This document shows positions 31,699-40,633 of a stretch of 64,000 nt of DNA, one piece after another. A program made the position numbers and the translations under genes. The first letter of the stretch is position 1. Each line of letters starts with the position of its first letter. The stretch lies in contig NZ_JAELVS010000001.1 in assembly GCF_016427555.1 (NCBI RefSeq), forward strand, positions 558,001 through 622,000, given 5' to 3'. Under the pieces are notes generated by a model that worked only from the letters and a program-made list of their open reading frames with translations, searched no databases and had not been told where the DNA came from. The DNA comes from Marinobacter litoralis (GTDB lineage Bacteria; Pseudomonadota; Gammaproteobacteria; Pseudomonadales; Oleiphilaceae).

Positions 31699-34490
31699 AT
31701 GCGAAATCGAGCGGCGTGTTCGGTCGATCCCGCTCGGCCCTGAAGGTCATGCTGGCCGCCTTTTTAGCTGGGGTGGTGTTCGTAATGCTGCTTTGGCAGG
31801 GCATTTTGGAGCGCCCGGAAGCCGGGCTGCGGGACCGCATCATCAGCCATCTGGTCAAAGAGCAGTCGAGCAATCTGCTGATTCTCGAAATCGATTCCGC
31901 CAGCATCGAGGCCATAGGGCAGTGGCCGTGGCCTCGGGGCGTTCACGCGCGTGCCATTCATAAACTGGAAAGCGCGGGTGTTCGCTCGCTGATGATCGAT
32001 GTGGATTTCAGTTCTCCCTCCAGTATTGGTGGCGATCGGGAATTGGAGCAGGCAATCCGGTCGATTGCGAAAGACATCCCCACCTATTTGCCTGTCTTTG
32101 TGCAACGGCGCAGCCAGGCCGAATCCGCATTGATGATCCGCCGCCCGATAGCGGCGTTGGCAGACAGTGTGGAATTGGTCTCTGTGAATATGCACCCTGC
32201 CGGCGACGGTCTGGTACGTTATCTTTCCGTCGGATTTCGTTGGCCGGATGAATTTTTCCGCGGGGCCTGGAGCGCGCTGGCAGAGCAGTCAGACAGCGGA
32301 ACCTGGGTGGATTACACCATTTCTCCCCGGTCTTTCCGGTATGTTCGGTTTATCGATTTGCTCCAAGACCGTGTGCCAGATGAGGTGCTACGCGGCCGGG
32401 ATGTGTTGATAGGGGCAACCGCCATCGAGTTGGGGGACACCCTGGCAACGCCGATTCATCAGGTGCTCCCCGGCGTAGTGATTCAGGCATTGGGCGCGCA
32501 AACCCTTCGCAATGGTGGTTTGCATTCCCCTCCACCGTTAATCGGCTATGCCATCCTTGCTTTGGCGCTGTTCGTGGCGGCCGTTGTTTTTTCTCGTTGT
32601 CATTGGCGACAAGGCCTGTTGATGTTGGCTGTGGCCATCGGTGTTTGGTCTGGCATCTTCGTTTGGGCCTATCTCGAGGCGCAGCTTTTGCTCGATGTGT
32701 TCAAACCCATCCTGTTGAGTGCTTTGGTGTACGTGGCGGTGAATCTTGCGCGGCTCGATGCGGTTACCCTCGAACGGCTGTGGTTGCAGATCAGCCTGAG
32801 CGATAACGAAGCGCTGCTGAATCGTATTGTCGCGACTACCAATGATTACATTTTGTGCGTGGATCGCAGCGGCCGGATAACCAAAGCAAATCAATCGGTC
32901 CAGACCCTCTGTGAGCTCTCCGAGAGTGAGATGGAAGGTGCGAGCCTTGAGGAAATCATGCCGGATGCCCGGCATGGCGTGATGGAGTTGCCGGAGGAAC
33001 CGTTCGATAGCTATCTGGTGACGCAGGGTGGGCACCACATTCCTGCTCAGGCGACGGTGAGCCGGGTGGCAACCTCCGGGGATGCGATATTTACAGTGGT
33101 TCTGAGGGATCTCAGAGAGCGGGTCGAGCGTGAGCGTGAGCTGGAATACCGAGCCAGCTATGACGCGTTGACCGGCCTGTTAAACCGGTCTGCATTCTTC
33201 GATAGGGTCAATGAAACACTCCAGAATCATTCGGCAGGCTGTTTGGTTTGCCTGGACATTGATTATTTTCGGGACGTCAACGATACCTACGGGCATGCTG
33301 CGGGGGATACGTTATTGGCGGCAATTGCGGGCCGCATTACCCGGTTCGTTGGCAACCTGGGATATTGTGCACGAATCGGTGGAGACGGTTTTGCCTTGTG
33401 GCTGCCGGGACTGCGTTTTTCAGCGGGTGGAAGCGAATTCTGTGAAAGCCTTCTGGAGCACCTTGAGAGGCCACTGGTGCTGGCGGGTGTGGATGGCCCT
33501 GCGGTAGAAGTGTCTGCAACGGTGGGGGCTGCCGACTTTCAAGGTAAAAATAGTAGAGCCGGTAAAGCAGCAAACGAGAGTTCGGCCACGCCGGCCGAAA
33601 TCATGTTGCGCCAGGCCGCCGATGCGATGCGTTTGGGAAAACAGGAAGGGCTTGCGGTTCGTTGTTATAACGAGAACGACCAGCAGGCGGCGTTGCACCG
33701 ATTGGAGCTGGTTCCCGCGATACGCACCCACATTCAGAACAACGCGTTTGATCTTGTGTTTCAACCGAAGCTGGAATTGAACACGCTGAGCCCCATCGGC
33801 TGTGAGGCGCTGTTGAGGTGGCCGGCTTCTGACGGCGAGTCTATTTCCGTGGCTCAGTTAATTGAAGTCGCTGAGAACTCGAGGCAAATCGTGCCGTTAA
33901 CCCGCTGGGTGGTCGAAACGCTGCTGGAGCAAGAAGCGGAGTGGGAGAAGGCCGCTCGCCCGAGACATTTGGCCCTCAACCTTTCCCCACGCTTATTCCT
34001 GGACCGCGTGTTCTTCGATGGCCTGAAAGATCTGCTGCGTTCGAGCAGGGGTTATTTCGACATTGAGTGTGAAATAACAGAAACCGCACTACTGGACAAC
34101 GAAGGCTTGGCGCGGGACATGGTCAGTGAGTTGATTGACAGCGGCGCCAGCATTGCCATAGACGACTACGGCACCGGGTATTCATCGTTGGCCTACCTGC
34201 AGAGCTTGCGAGCTTCGGTGCTCAAGATCGATAAATCGTTTGTGTCACACATTCAGAGTTCGGCCAACAACCAGGTCATTGTGCGCTCAACCATCAACAT
34301 GGCCCACGACCTTGGCATGACCGTAGTGGCAGAAGGCGTGGAGACGGCCGGCGACGAGCAATTCCTGCAGGCGAATGGCTGTGATTTGGTACAGGGCTAT
34401 CTGTATGGAAAACCTATGGCCTTGGCGGATTACGATCGCTGGCTGGCGGACCGCCGGCAGGCCCGAAGCCGGCCCGTAGCCTCCTCCTGA
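31695..34490 (+). CDS. CHASE2-PAS-GGDEF-EAL cyclic-di-GMP protein (probable phosphodiesterase)
   Basis: This is a 931-residue membrane sensor. One N-terminal helix (about residues 16-36) precedes an extracytoplasmic CHASE2 domain (about 45-280), three helices (about 280-355), a PAS-like domain (about 380-475), a GGDEF domain (about 490-665) and an EAL domain (about 680-920). The GGDEF signature is altered to GGDGF (residues 562-566), which predicts loss of cyclase activity. The EAL site is intact: EALLRW (E704), DDYGTGYSSLAYL, KIDKSFV. It is coupled to the FecR gene by an ATGA overlap, implying that the FecR protein or its surface partner is sensed through CHASE2. Confidence 0.93.
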   Translation: MNAKSSGVFGRSRSALKVMLAAFLAGVVFVMLLWQGILERPEAGLRDRIISHLVKEQSSNLLILEIDSASIEAIGQWPWPRGVHARAIHKLESAGVRSLMIDVDFSSPSSIGGDRELEQAIRSIAKDIPTYLPVFVQRRSQAESALMIRRPIAALADSVELVSVNMHPAGDGLVRYLSVGFRWPDEFFRGAWSALAEQSDSGTWVDYTISPRSFRYVRFIDLLQDRVPDEVLRGRDVLIGATAIELGDTLATPIHQVLPGVVIQALGAQTLRNGGLHSPPPLIGYAILALALFVAAVVFSRCHWRQGLLMLAVAIGVWSGIFVWAYLEAQLLLDVFKPILLSALVYVAVNLARLDAVTLERLWLQISLSDNEALLNRIVATTNDYILCVDRSGRITKANQSVQTLCELSESEMEGASLEEIMPDARHGVMELPEEPFDSYLVTQGGHHIPAQATVSRVATSGDAIFTVVLRDLRERVERERELEYRASYDALTGLLNRSAFFDRVNETLQNHSAGCLVCLDIDYFRDVNDTYGHAAGDTLLAAIAGRITRFVGNLGYCARIGGDGFALWLPGLRFSAGGSEFCESLLEHLERPLVLAGVDGPAVEVSATVGAADFQGKNSRAGKAANESSATPAEIMLRQAADAMRLGKQEGLAVRCYNENDQQAALHRLELVPAIRTHIQNNAFDLVFQPKLELNTLSPIGCEALLRWPASDGESISVAQLIEVAENSRQIVPLTRWVVETLLEQEAEWEKAARPRHLALNLSPRLFLDRVFFDGLKDLLRSSRGYFDIECEITETALLDNEGLARDMVSELIDSGASIAIDDYGTGYSSLAYLQSLRASVLKIDKSFVSHIQSSANNQVIVRSTINMAHDLGMTVVAEGVETAGDEQFLQANGCDLVQGYLYGKPMALADYDRWLADRRQARSRPVASS

Positions 34491-34592
34491 AGCCGGTAAC
34501 CGGGGGATTGGCAAGTCTAGTGGTTACTGTCCCTATTGCTAATATTTGCGAAACTCCTACCATAGCTCTTCACGCTGACGTTGAGCTTGGAG

Positions 34593-34607
34593 ATAGGGCT
34601 AACCTAT
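34593..34607 (+). promoter_or_regulatory. OxyR-like operator upstream of ahpC
   Basis: ATAGGGCTAACCTAT fits one half of the OxyR recognition pattern (ATAG-N7-CTAT) and is embedded in the 17-bp palindrome 34592-34608. It lies 104 bp upstream of the ahpC start. The second half of the full site is degenerate. A similar half-site lies before ahpF. Confidence 0.5.
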
Positions 34608-34710
34608 CTTGATCTTTTGAATAATCAATTTTACTAAAAGCGTCTCGTTGCCTAATCTAGGCTCCGTAGATTCATCAACACGCACGTGTACCAACAGGAG
34701 AAATTCTGAG

Positions 34711-35274
34711 ATGGGAATTATTAACAGCGAAATCAAACCGTTTAACGCAACTGCATTCAAGCAGGGCGAGTTTGTAGAAATCTCTGAAGCCGACGTTAAA
34801 GGCAAGTGGTCGATTTTCTTCTTCTACCCGGCCGACTTCACGTTCGTTTGCCCGACTGAGCTGGGCGACGTTGCAGACAAGTACGAAGAGCTGCAGAAGC
34901 TGGGCGTAGAAGTGTTCTCTGTGTCTACCGACACCCACTTCACCCACAAAGCATGGCACGACAGCTCTGAAACCATCGGTAAGATCAACTACTACATGGT
35001 TGGCGACCAGAACGGCACCATCACCAACAACTTCGGTGTGATGCGTGAAGGCCAGGGTCTTGCAGACCGCGCTACCTTCCTGATCGATCCGGATGGTGTT
35101 ATCCAGGCGATGGAAATCACTGCTGAAGGTATCGGCCGTGACGCAGACGACCTGATGCGCAAAGTGAAAGCCGCTCAGTACGTTCGCAACCATCCTGGCG
35201 AAGTTTGCCCGGCTAAGTGGAAAGAAGGTGAAGCTACTCTGGCTCCGTCTTTGGACCTGGTTGGCAAGATCTAA
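34711..35274 (+). CDS. ahpC: Alkyl hydroperoxide reductase peroxiredoxin AhpC
   Basis: This 187-residue typical 2-Cys peroxiredoxin reduces H2O2, organic peroxides and peroxynitrite with electrons from AhpF. The peroxidatic Cys47 is in [13 protein letters not shown] and the resolving Cys in [10 protein letters not shown] near residue 166, with the C-terminal arm intact. [18 protein letters not shown] is the AhpC-type middle. The ATG at 34711 has CAGGAG upstream; the longer frame from 34648 runs into the leader. Codon choice is strongly biased, fitting very high expression. A terminator follows, then ahpF. Confidence 0.97.
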   Translation: MGIINSEIKPFNATAFKQGEFVEISEADVKGKWSIFFFYPADFTFVCPTELGDVADKYEELQKLGVEVFSVSTDTHFTHKAWHDSSETIGKINYYMVGDQNGTITNNFGVMREGQGLADRATFLIDPDGVIQAMEITAEGIGRDADDLMRKVKAAQYVRNHPGEVCPAKWKEGEATLAPSLDLVGKI

Positions 35275-35302
35275 GTTTTGCCTGCAAGGTAAAGCTAACG
35301 AA

Positions 35303-35329
35303 AAGGCCCGCCATGCGGGCCTTTTTTTT
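35303..35329 (+). terminator. Rho-independent terminator after ahpC
   Basis: A 9-bp stem (AAGGCCCGC / GCGGGCCTT, loop CAT) runs straight into a T-run. It separates ahpC from ahpF, so ahpF must have its own promoter or depend on read-through. Confidence 0.92.
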
Positions 35330-35362
35330 GGAGTTTTGCCAAGGAGGCCGGCAAATCCATGA

Positions 35363-35377
35363 ATAGGTATTTGCTAT
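35363..35377 (+). promoter_or_regulatory. OxyR-like operator upstream of ahpF
   Basis: ATAGGTATTTGCTAT matches ATAG-N7-CTAT, as found before ahpC. Nearby, GCTATCAAA (35373-35381) is exactly inverted at 35407-35415. The site is about 125 bp upstream of the ahpF start, after the ahpC terminator, so ahpF probably has its own peroxide-responsive promoter. Confidence 0.5.
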
Positions 35378-35501
35378 CAAATGGTTTCGGCTAATTAATT
35401 TGAGCTTTTGATAGCGAGTCTTTATCTTAGAGACATATTCAGTTTGCGATCTTTAATTACGCAGACATCTGATTTCACCTGAGTTGAGGGGATGAGCCAC
35501 T

Positions 35502-37067
35502 ATGTTAGACGCCAATATCAAACAACAGTTGAACGCCTACATGGACAAGCTGCAACAGCCGATCGAGCTGGTCGCAGCGTATGACGACAGCGACAAGTCC
35601 AAAGAGCTGAAAGAGCTGCTGGAAGAATTGGCCGGCATGTCAGACAAAATCAGCCTTCGGGATGAAGAGTCTGCAGATGTGCGCCGCCCATCGTTCTCGA
35701 TCAATCGAGTGGGTACGGATGTCGGTGTTAGTTTTGCCGGTATCCCGATGGGACACGAGTTCACCTCGTTGGTGCTGGCGCTGCTGCAGGTGGGTGGTCA
35801 CCCGTCCAAAGCGTCTCAGGATCTGATTGAACAGATTCAGGAACTGGACGGTGAGTTCGAGTTCGAAACCTACTTCTCCTTGTCTTGCCAGAACTGCCCA
35901 GACGTCGTGCAGGCTCTGAACCTGATCAGTGTGCTGAACCCGAGCATCAAGCACACCTCCATTGACGGCGCCCTGTTCCAGGACGAAGTCGAGCAGCGCG
36001 AAGTGATGGCAGTGCCCAGTGTGTACCTGAACGGTCAGCCGTGGGGCCAGGGCCGGATGACGCTGGAAGAAATTGTTGCCAAGCTGGACACCAACGCCGG
36101 TGCGAAGGAAGCGGAAAAGCTGAACCAGAAAGACGCCTTTGACGTATTAGTCATCGGAGGTGGCCCGGCAGGCTCCGCCGCAGCGATTTACGCTGCTCGT
36201 AAAGGCATTTCTACGGGCCTGGCGGCTGAGCGCTTTGGCGGTCAGGTGGGCGACACTATGTCGATTGAAAACCTGATCTCTGTGCCTTACACCGAAGGGC
36301 CGAAGCTTGTGTCTGCCATGGAGCAGCACGTGAACGAATACGACGTAGACGTGATGAACCTGCAGCGTGCCGAGAAGTTGATTCCGGCTCAGAGCAAAGG
36401 CGGTTTGCACGAAGTGCGTCTGGCGAACGGCGCCTCTTTGAAATCCCGGACGGTGATTCTGTCTACCGGTGCCCGCTGGCGCCAGATGGGCGTACCGGGT
36501 GAGGAAGAGTACCGGAACAAAGGCGTGGCTTACTGCCCGCACTGTGACGGCCCCTTGTTCAAAGGTAAGCGCGTGGCGGTGATCGGTGGCGGTAACTCCG
36601 GCGTAGAAGCAGCCATTGATTTGGCGGGTATTGTCGGCCACGTCACTTTGATCGAGTTTGGCGAGCAGATGCGCGCCGACGAAGTGCTGCAGAAGAAACT
36701 GCGCAGCCTGGGCAACGTGGACATCATTACTTCCGGACAGACCACTGAAATCGTGGGTGAAAACGGCAAGGTCAGCGGCCTGAACTACAAAGACCGCACG
36801 ACCGGTGATGAGCACCACGTAGAATTGGAAGGTGTGTTTGTTCAGATTGGTCTGGTGCCGAACACCGAGTGGCTGAAAGGCGACATCGAGTTAAGCCAGC
36901 ACGGCGAGGTTGTCATCAACGAGCGCAATGAAACCTCGATTCCGGGTGTATTTGCGGCCGGTGACGCCACCACGGTGCCTTACAAGCAGATTGTGATTTC
37001 AATGGGCGAGGGTTCCAAGGCGTCGTTGAGTGCCTTTGACTTCCTGATCCGTAACGAAGCTCAGTAA
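35502..37067 (+). CDS. ahpF: Alkyl hydroperoxide reductase flavoprotein AhpF
   Basis: This 521-residue FAD/NADH disulfide reductase recycles AhpC, the same length as E. coli AhpF. It has two tandem thioredoxin-like folds in the N-terminal domain with the CQNC redox centre ([14 protein letters not shown]), then FAD-binding [19 protein letters not shown], the second centre [13 protein letters not shown]-binding [17 protein letters not shown] and [14 protein letters not shown]. It is 227 bp downstream of ahpC with a terminator and an OxyR-like site between. All catalytic residues are present. Confidence 0.97.
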   Translation: MLDANIKQQLNAYMDKLQQPIELVAAYDDSDKSKELKELLEELAGMSDKISLRDEESADVRRPSFSINRVGTDVGVSFAGIPMGHEFTSLVLALLQVGGHPSKASQDLIEQIQELDGEFEFETYFSLSCQNCPDVVQALNLISVLNPSIKHTSIDGALFQDEVEQREVMAVPSVYLNGQPWGQGRMTLEEIVAKLDTNAGAKEAEKLNQKDAFDVLVIGGGPAGSAAAIYAARKGISTGLAAERFGGQVGDTMSIENLISVPYTEGPKLVSAMEQHVNEYDVDVMNLQRAEKLIPAQSKGGLHEVRLANGASLKSRTVILSTGARWRQMGVPGEEEYRNKGVAYCPHCDGPLFKGKRVAVIGGGNSGVEAAIDLAGIVGHVTLIEFGEQMRADEVLQKKLRSLGNVDIITSGQTTEIVGENGKVSGLNYKDRTTGDEHHVELEGVFVQIGLVPNTEWLKGDIELSQHGEVVINERNETSIPGVFAAGDATTVPYKQIVISMGEGSKASLSAFDFLIRNEAQ

Positions 37068-37106
37068 GTGTGAGCCAAGCCTGACAAATTCAGGCTGACC
37101 CCCTGA

Positions 37107-37143
37107 AACCGGTACCCGCAGGATGCGGCTACCGGTTTTTTTT
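37107..37143 (+). terminator. Rho-independent terminator between ahpF and the convergent gene
   Basis: AACCGGTA pairs with TACCGGTT around an inner CCGC/GCGG stem, followed by a T-run that reaches the stop codon of the convergent transglutaminase-like gene. It may act in both directions. Confidence 0.9.
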
Positions 37144-37810
37144 ATGAGCGCCCGGAAATGTCTTTCTCAAGGCTGTAATTGTTCGGGCCGGCTTCTTCTT
37201 CAAACAGATGGCCGTAGGCCGCCATAATGCCGTCCAGAATAAAGCGGTGAGGAACATCGTCGAACACGCCGTGGTTGTTGATGTATTCCATGTGAGCCGC
37301 GCCGGATTCAGTGTATTCCTGAAAGATGGAGTCGTTCACGCCGTCAAATTCCAGAGGGTCCACGTTCATCAAGGTACAGAGTTTTTTGTTGAAGGCGGGC
37401 GTTGCTTTGACCCAGCGGCCGTTCAGGTAGAGTTCGATAAAGCCGTGCATGCGGAAGACATCGGATTGCAGCCATTCAATCAGTTTGGGGCTCGACAGAT
37501 GGTTGCGAACATCGGCAAGGCCCAGCCGGCTGGGGATCCCGATCGCACGAGCTGCGGCGCCCAGCAATACCGCTTTGGGAATGCAGTAGCTTTCGCCCAC
37601 CGTCAGAGCGTAACTGGCGCTGAACGTCTCTGGGTCGGGGCTGAACACATAAGGGTTGTAGCTGATGCCATCGCGCACAGCCAAATAGAGCGCTTTGATT
37701 TGTTCGACCGGATCGTCTGACACGCCTTCAAGCTGTTGCTGCATCCAGGCTTGAACGGTTGGTGATTGGTAATCGAAAAATGGCGTCGGCTTCAGGTAGT
37801 TTTCCATCAT
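37142..37810 (-). CDS. Transglutaminase-like cysteine protein
   Basis: This 222-residue protein belongs to the transglutaminase-like superfamily. The expected Cys-His-Asp set is visible: Cys in TVGESYCIPKAVLLGAAARA, His in VFRMHGFIELYLNGRWVKA (the HGFIE-type box), then an Asp in the following segment. Family members are peptidases or cross-linking enzymes; the closest relatives are uncharacterised. I chose the first of two adjacent ATG codons (37810), with AGGA upstream. The earlier in-frame start is not supported. It stands alone, convergent with ahpF and divergent from the monooxygenase gene. Confidence 0.85.
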   Translation of the reverse strand: MMENYLKPTPFFDYQSPTVQAWMQQQLEGVSDDPVEQIKALYLAVRDGISYNPYVFSPDPETFSASYALTVGESYCIPKAVLLGAAARAIGIPSRLGLADVRNHLSSPKLIEWLQSDVFRMHGFIELYLNGRWVKATPAFNKKLCTLMNVDPLEFDGVNDSIFQEYTESGAAHMEYINNHGVFDDVPHRFILDGIMAAYGHLFEEEAGPNNYSLEKDISGRS

Positions 37811-38000
37811 TATTATCCTGATTGTGCGTGTCGATTGCGTCATCATCTCGCAGTTAGCTAGCTATGGGAAATACTATTTTTGTTGGACGATTTGACCGGA
37901 TTTTGGAGAGGCGGTGGGTTTGCGGCCAATCGAAGTCTGCGACAAAGTACGTAGTGTTGGAGGTCGTCAAAGAACAAACAACAATAGAGGGCGAGCACCC

Positions 38001-39452
38001 ATGGATGAGCAACATTATGATGTCCTGATCATCGGCGCGGGCGTTTCCGGTATCGGCATGGCCTGCCATCTCAAAAAATCGTGCCCGCACAAGCGCTTTG
38101 CCATTCTGGAGCGGCGACAATCGCTCGGTGGCACCTGGGATTTGTTCCGCTATCCCGGCATCCGTTCCGATTCCGATATGTTTACCTTCGGCTACAAGTT
38201 TCGGCCCTGGTCAGGCGGTAAGGTGCTGGCAGATGGCGCCTCGATCAAGCAGTACCTCGCGAAGACCGCCCGAGAGAAAGGCGTTGATAAGCACATCCAT
38301 TATGGTTTGGCGGTGAAGGAGGCCAACTGGTCCAGCGAGGACAAATGCTGGAAACTGATCGCCGAGAATGCCGAAACCGGTGAGCTCGAAACCTGGACCA
38401 CCAACTTCCTGGTGGGTTGTACCGGTTACTATGACTACGATCAGGGTTATATGCCGGATTTCCCGGGCGAGGCCGATTTCAAGGGCCAGATTGTGCACCC
38501 TCAGCACTGGCCGGAGCATCTGGATTACACCGGCAAGAAGGTGGTGGTGATTGGCAGTGGTGCAACCGCCATTACACTGGTACCAACCATGGCGGAAGAC
38601 GCCGGACATGTGACCATGCTGCAGCGTTCGCCGTCTTACCTGATGCCGCTTCCATCGACCGATGAAATCACCCTTGCCCTGCAAAAAGTGCTGCCTGCAA
38701 AGCTGTCGTACAAGCTGACCCGATCACGCAACCTCTTTATCTCGCGGCAGCTGTATAAACGCTCCCGCAAAAGCCCGCGAGCTATGCGGCGGCTGCTGTT
38801 GTGGATAGTGAAGCGCGAATTAAAAGGCAAAGTGGACATGCGCCACTTTACGCCGAACTACAACCCCTGGGATCAGCGTTTGTGTGTGGTGAAGGACGGT
38901 GATTTGTTCAAAGCCCTTAAAGCCGGCAGGGCGTCTATCAAAACCGACCACATTGATCGCTTCACCGAAACCGGCATCCGCCTGAGATCGGGAGAGGAAC
39001 TGGCCGCCGATATCATCATCCCGGCCACCGGTTTGAATCTGCAAATTCTAGGCGGTATAAAACCGACCCTGGATGGCCAGGACGTTGTGATCAAGGAAAA
39101 GGTGCTCTACAAGAGTGTGATGGTGGAAGGGGTGCCAAATGCCGGTGTGATTATTGGTTACACCAACGCTTCGTGGACGCTGAAAGTTGATATAGCGTGC
39201 AAATACCTGTGTCGGTTGATCAATTACATGGATAACCAGCAATACAAGGTAGCAACACCGGAGGGCGCTGAAGGCTGTCGCAGCGAGGGCACCATGATGG
39301 ACTCACTGGGCGCGGGTTACGTAAAGCGCGCCGCAGATGAGTTGCCCCGCCAAGGCACCCGTGGCCCATGGCGAACGGTGCAGGACTATCAGCGAGATTC
39401 CAAAGTGTTGTGTTCAGATGCGATTGACGATGGTTATCTCGCGTTCCAGTAA
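38001..39452 (+). CDS. Flavin-containing Baeyer-Villiger-type monooxygenase
   Basis: This 483-residue NAD(P)H/FAD monooxygenase has the BVMO fingerprint. The first Rossmann motif is DVLIIGAGVSGIGMACHL. The fingerprint FKGQIVHPQHWPE (FxGxxxHxxxWP) is followed by the second Rossmann motif KKVVVIGSGATAITLVP. The closest named relatives are EthA-type ketone monooxygenases. I chose ATG 38001, where the FAD motif begins at residue 6; the longer frame from 37914 is unlikely. It likely oxidises ketones or hydrophobic carbonyls; the substrate is unknown. It is divergent from the transglutaminase-like gene and appears monocistronic. Confidence 0.92.
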   Translation: MDEQHYDVLIIGAGVSGIGMACHLKKSCPHKRFAILERRQSLGGTWDLFRYPGIRSDSDMFTFGYKFRPWSGGKVLADGASIKQYLAKTAREKGVDKHIHYGLAVKEANWSSEDKCWKLIAENAETGELETWTTNFLVGCTGYYDYDQGYMPDFPGEADFKGQIVHPQHWPEHLDYTGKKVVVIGSGATAITLVPTMAEDAGHVTMLQRSPSYLMPLPSTDEITLALQKVLPAKLSYKLTRSRNLFISRQLYKRSRKSPRAMRRLLLWIVKRELKGKVDMRHFTPNYNPWDQRLCVVKDGDLFKALKAGRASIKTDHIDRFTETGIRLRSGEELAADIIIPATGLNLQILGGIKPTLDGQDVVIKEKVLYKSVMVEGVPNAGVIIGYTNASWTLKVDIACKYLCRLINYMDNQQYKVATPEGAEGCRSEGTMMDSLGAGYVKRAADELPRQGTRGPWRTVQDYQRDSKVLCSDAIDDGYLAFQ

Positions 39453-39479
39453 TTAATGGCTTTCAGGGCGAGCATCTGT

Positions 39480-40286
39480 TTAGTCGAAGCGCTCCAGGCT
39501 TCGGGCCAGGCTGGCGTGGGAGAGTTCGCCCATGTGCGTATCCACCAGCGTTCCCTGTGCGTTATAAAACAGGGTGGTGGGCAGGCCCTGGCTACCGACA
39601 ACACGGCCAAAACTGCCCGACCGGTCGCTCAGTACATGGCTGAGGTTCAGGTTCTGTTCCATCAGGAATTTTCGAATCGTTTCCGGGTGCTCGCCCTGAT
39701 TGGCAAACACAAAATTGATGCCGGAGTAGCGCTGTTGGGCTTGCTCCAACACCGGCATTTCACGGATGCAGGGTGGGCACCAGGTGGCCCAAAGGTTCAC
39801 CACGGTTGGGCGGTTCTGAGCGATGGTTTCCAAGTTGACCGGTTGCTCGTTCAGATTGGTCAGCGCCACTTCCGGGAACCCTTGGGTTTGCTGATGGATT
39901 AGTGCGATCACACCGCTGGTAAACCCCCAGGTGATCAGGCCCGCGGCTACCGCAGAACCCAGCGCACGCCGGATAGCGGTGTGTTTCCACATCAGGTAGG
40001 CCGTGAAAATGAGCGCAGCCATCAGGCCGGTGACCATATCGAAACCGCCATCGCGGATATCGATGATGCCCCATAAATCACTCTGGTAATGCTCGAAGTA
40101 GCGCACCACAAAGCCAATGCGGGCCGTGACCATGGCCACCAGAAAAATATCGGCCAAGGTGCCCGATACCGGCGTTTGCCGTTTGCGCCCAATAAGAGCG
40201 CCAACAATCAGCGCGACCACAAAAGCCAGCACCAGTAGCAGGTGCCCGATTGACAGGCTCAGAGGGCCGATACCAATGCTGATCAT
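39480..40286 (-). CDS. Lgt-like membrane domain fused to TlpA thioredoxin
   Basis: This 268-residue protein joins a polytopic membrane part (about residues 1-130, four or so helices, including VTARIGFVVRYFEHYQSDLW and IDIRDGGFDMVTGLMAALIF, resembling part of prolipoprotein diacylglyceryl transferase) to a TlpA/ResA thioredoxin domain (about 135-268). The redox motif is WATWCPPCIREMP, and GLPTTLFYNAQG holds the cis-Pro. The thioredoxin part should lie in the periplasm and act as a disulfide reductase. AGGAG is 5 bases before ATG 40286. The Lgt similarity lacks the full catalytic set, so it is probably only an anchor. Confidence 0.85.
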   Translation of the reverse strand: MISIGIGPLSLSIGHLLLVLAFVVALIVGALIGRKRQTPVSGTLADIFLVAMVTARIGFVVRYFEHYQSDLWGIIDIRDGGFDMVTGLMAALIFTAYLMWKHTAIRRALGSAVAAGLITWGFTSGVIALIHQQTQGFPEVALTNLNEQPVNLETIAQNRPTVVNLWATWCPPCIREMPVLEQAQQRYSGINFVFANQGEHPETIRKFLMEQNLNLSHVLSDRSGSFGRVVGSQGLPTTLFYNAQGTLVDTHMGELSHASLARSLERFD

Positions 40287-40633
40287 GACGTCTCCTGTTT
40301 CCATTGATTAAATAATTGCTTACAAGCGGGTACTGACCTCAAGACCGGGCCCGAGTTCCATTGCGCGAGGTAAATCGTGTGGTAGCTAACAATAAACACT
40401 TATGGCTATTTCAAAGGGGCTCTGTTACCGTGCACGCATCCTGCCTCTAGGGATTCCGCAGTTTTCGGCTTTAAGCCGCTTTGCGAACACTCCATACGAC
40501 CTGTCAGAGGACGTCACCCCATTATCGGCGCGTGACCGTAGTCGTCTTTTATTCCATGAGCTTTCATGGCATCTGCCCGCATTCGCCGACGACGGTGTTC
40601 GTGGAGGCAGAATTAATCAAGAGTACATCGTTT
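40287..40633 (+). promoter_or_regulatory. Long leader of the RNA helicase gene
   Basis: This stretch of 347 bp has no convincing gene. It should hold the divergent promoters of the TlpA gene and the helicase. A short hairpin (CCATGA 40554-40559, TCATGG 40564-40569) lies within a long presumptive 5' leader. RhlE-type helicase genes often have long leaders with cold control; no further motif was recognised here. Confidence 0.45.

Noticed and set aside
30871-31915. Long minus-strand frames opposite the FecR gene, with His/Arg/Pro-rich products.
   Set aside because: They mirror the Asp-rich tail of the FecR gene; the composition is a by-product of the GAT/GAC codons on the other strand.
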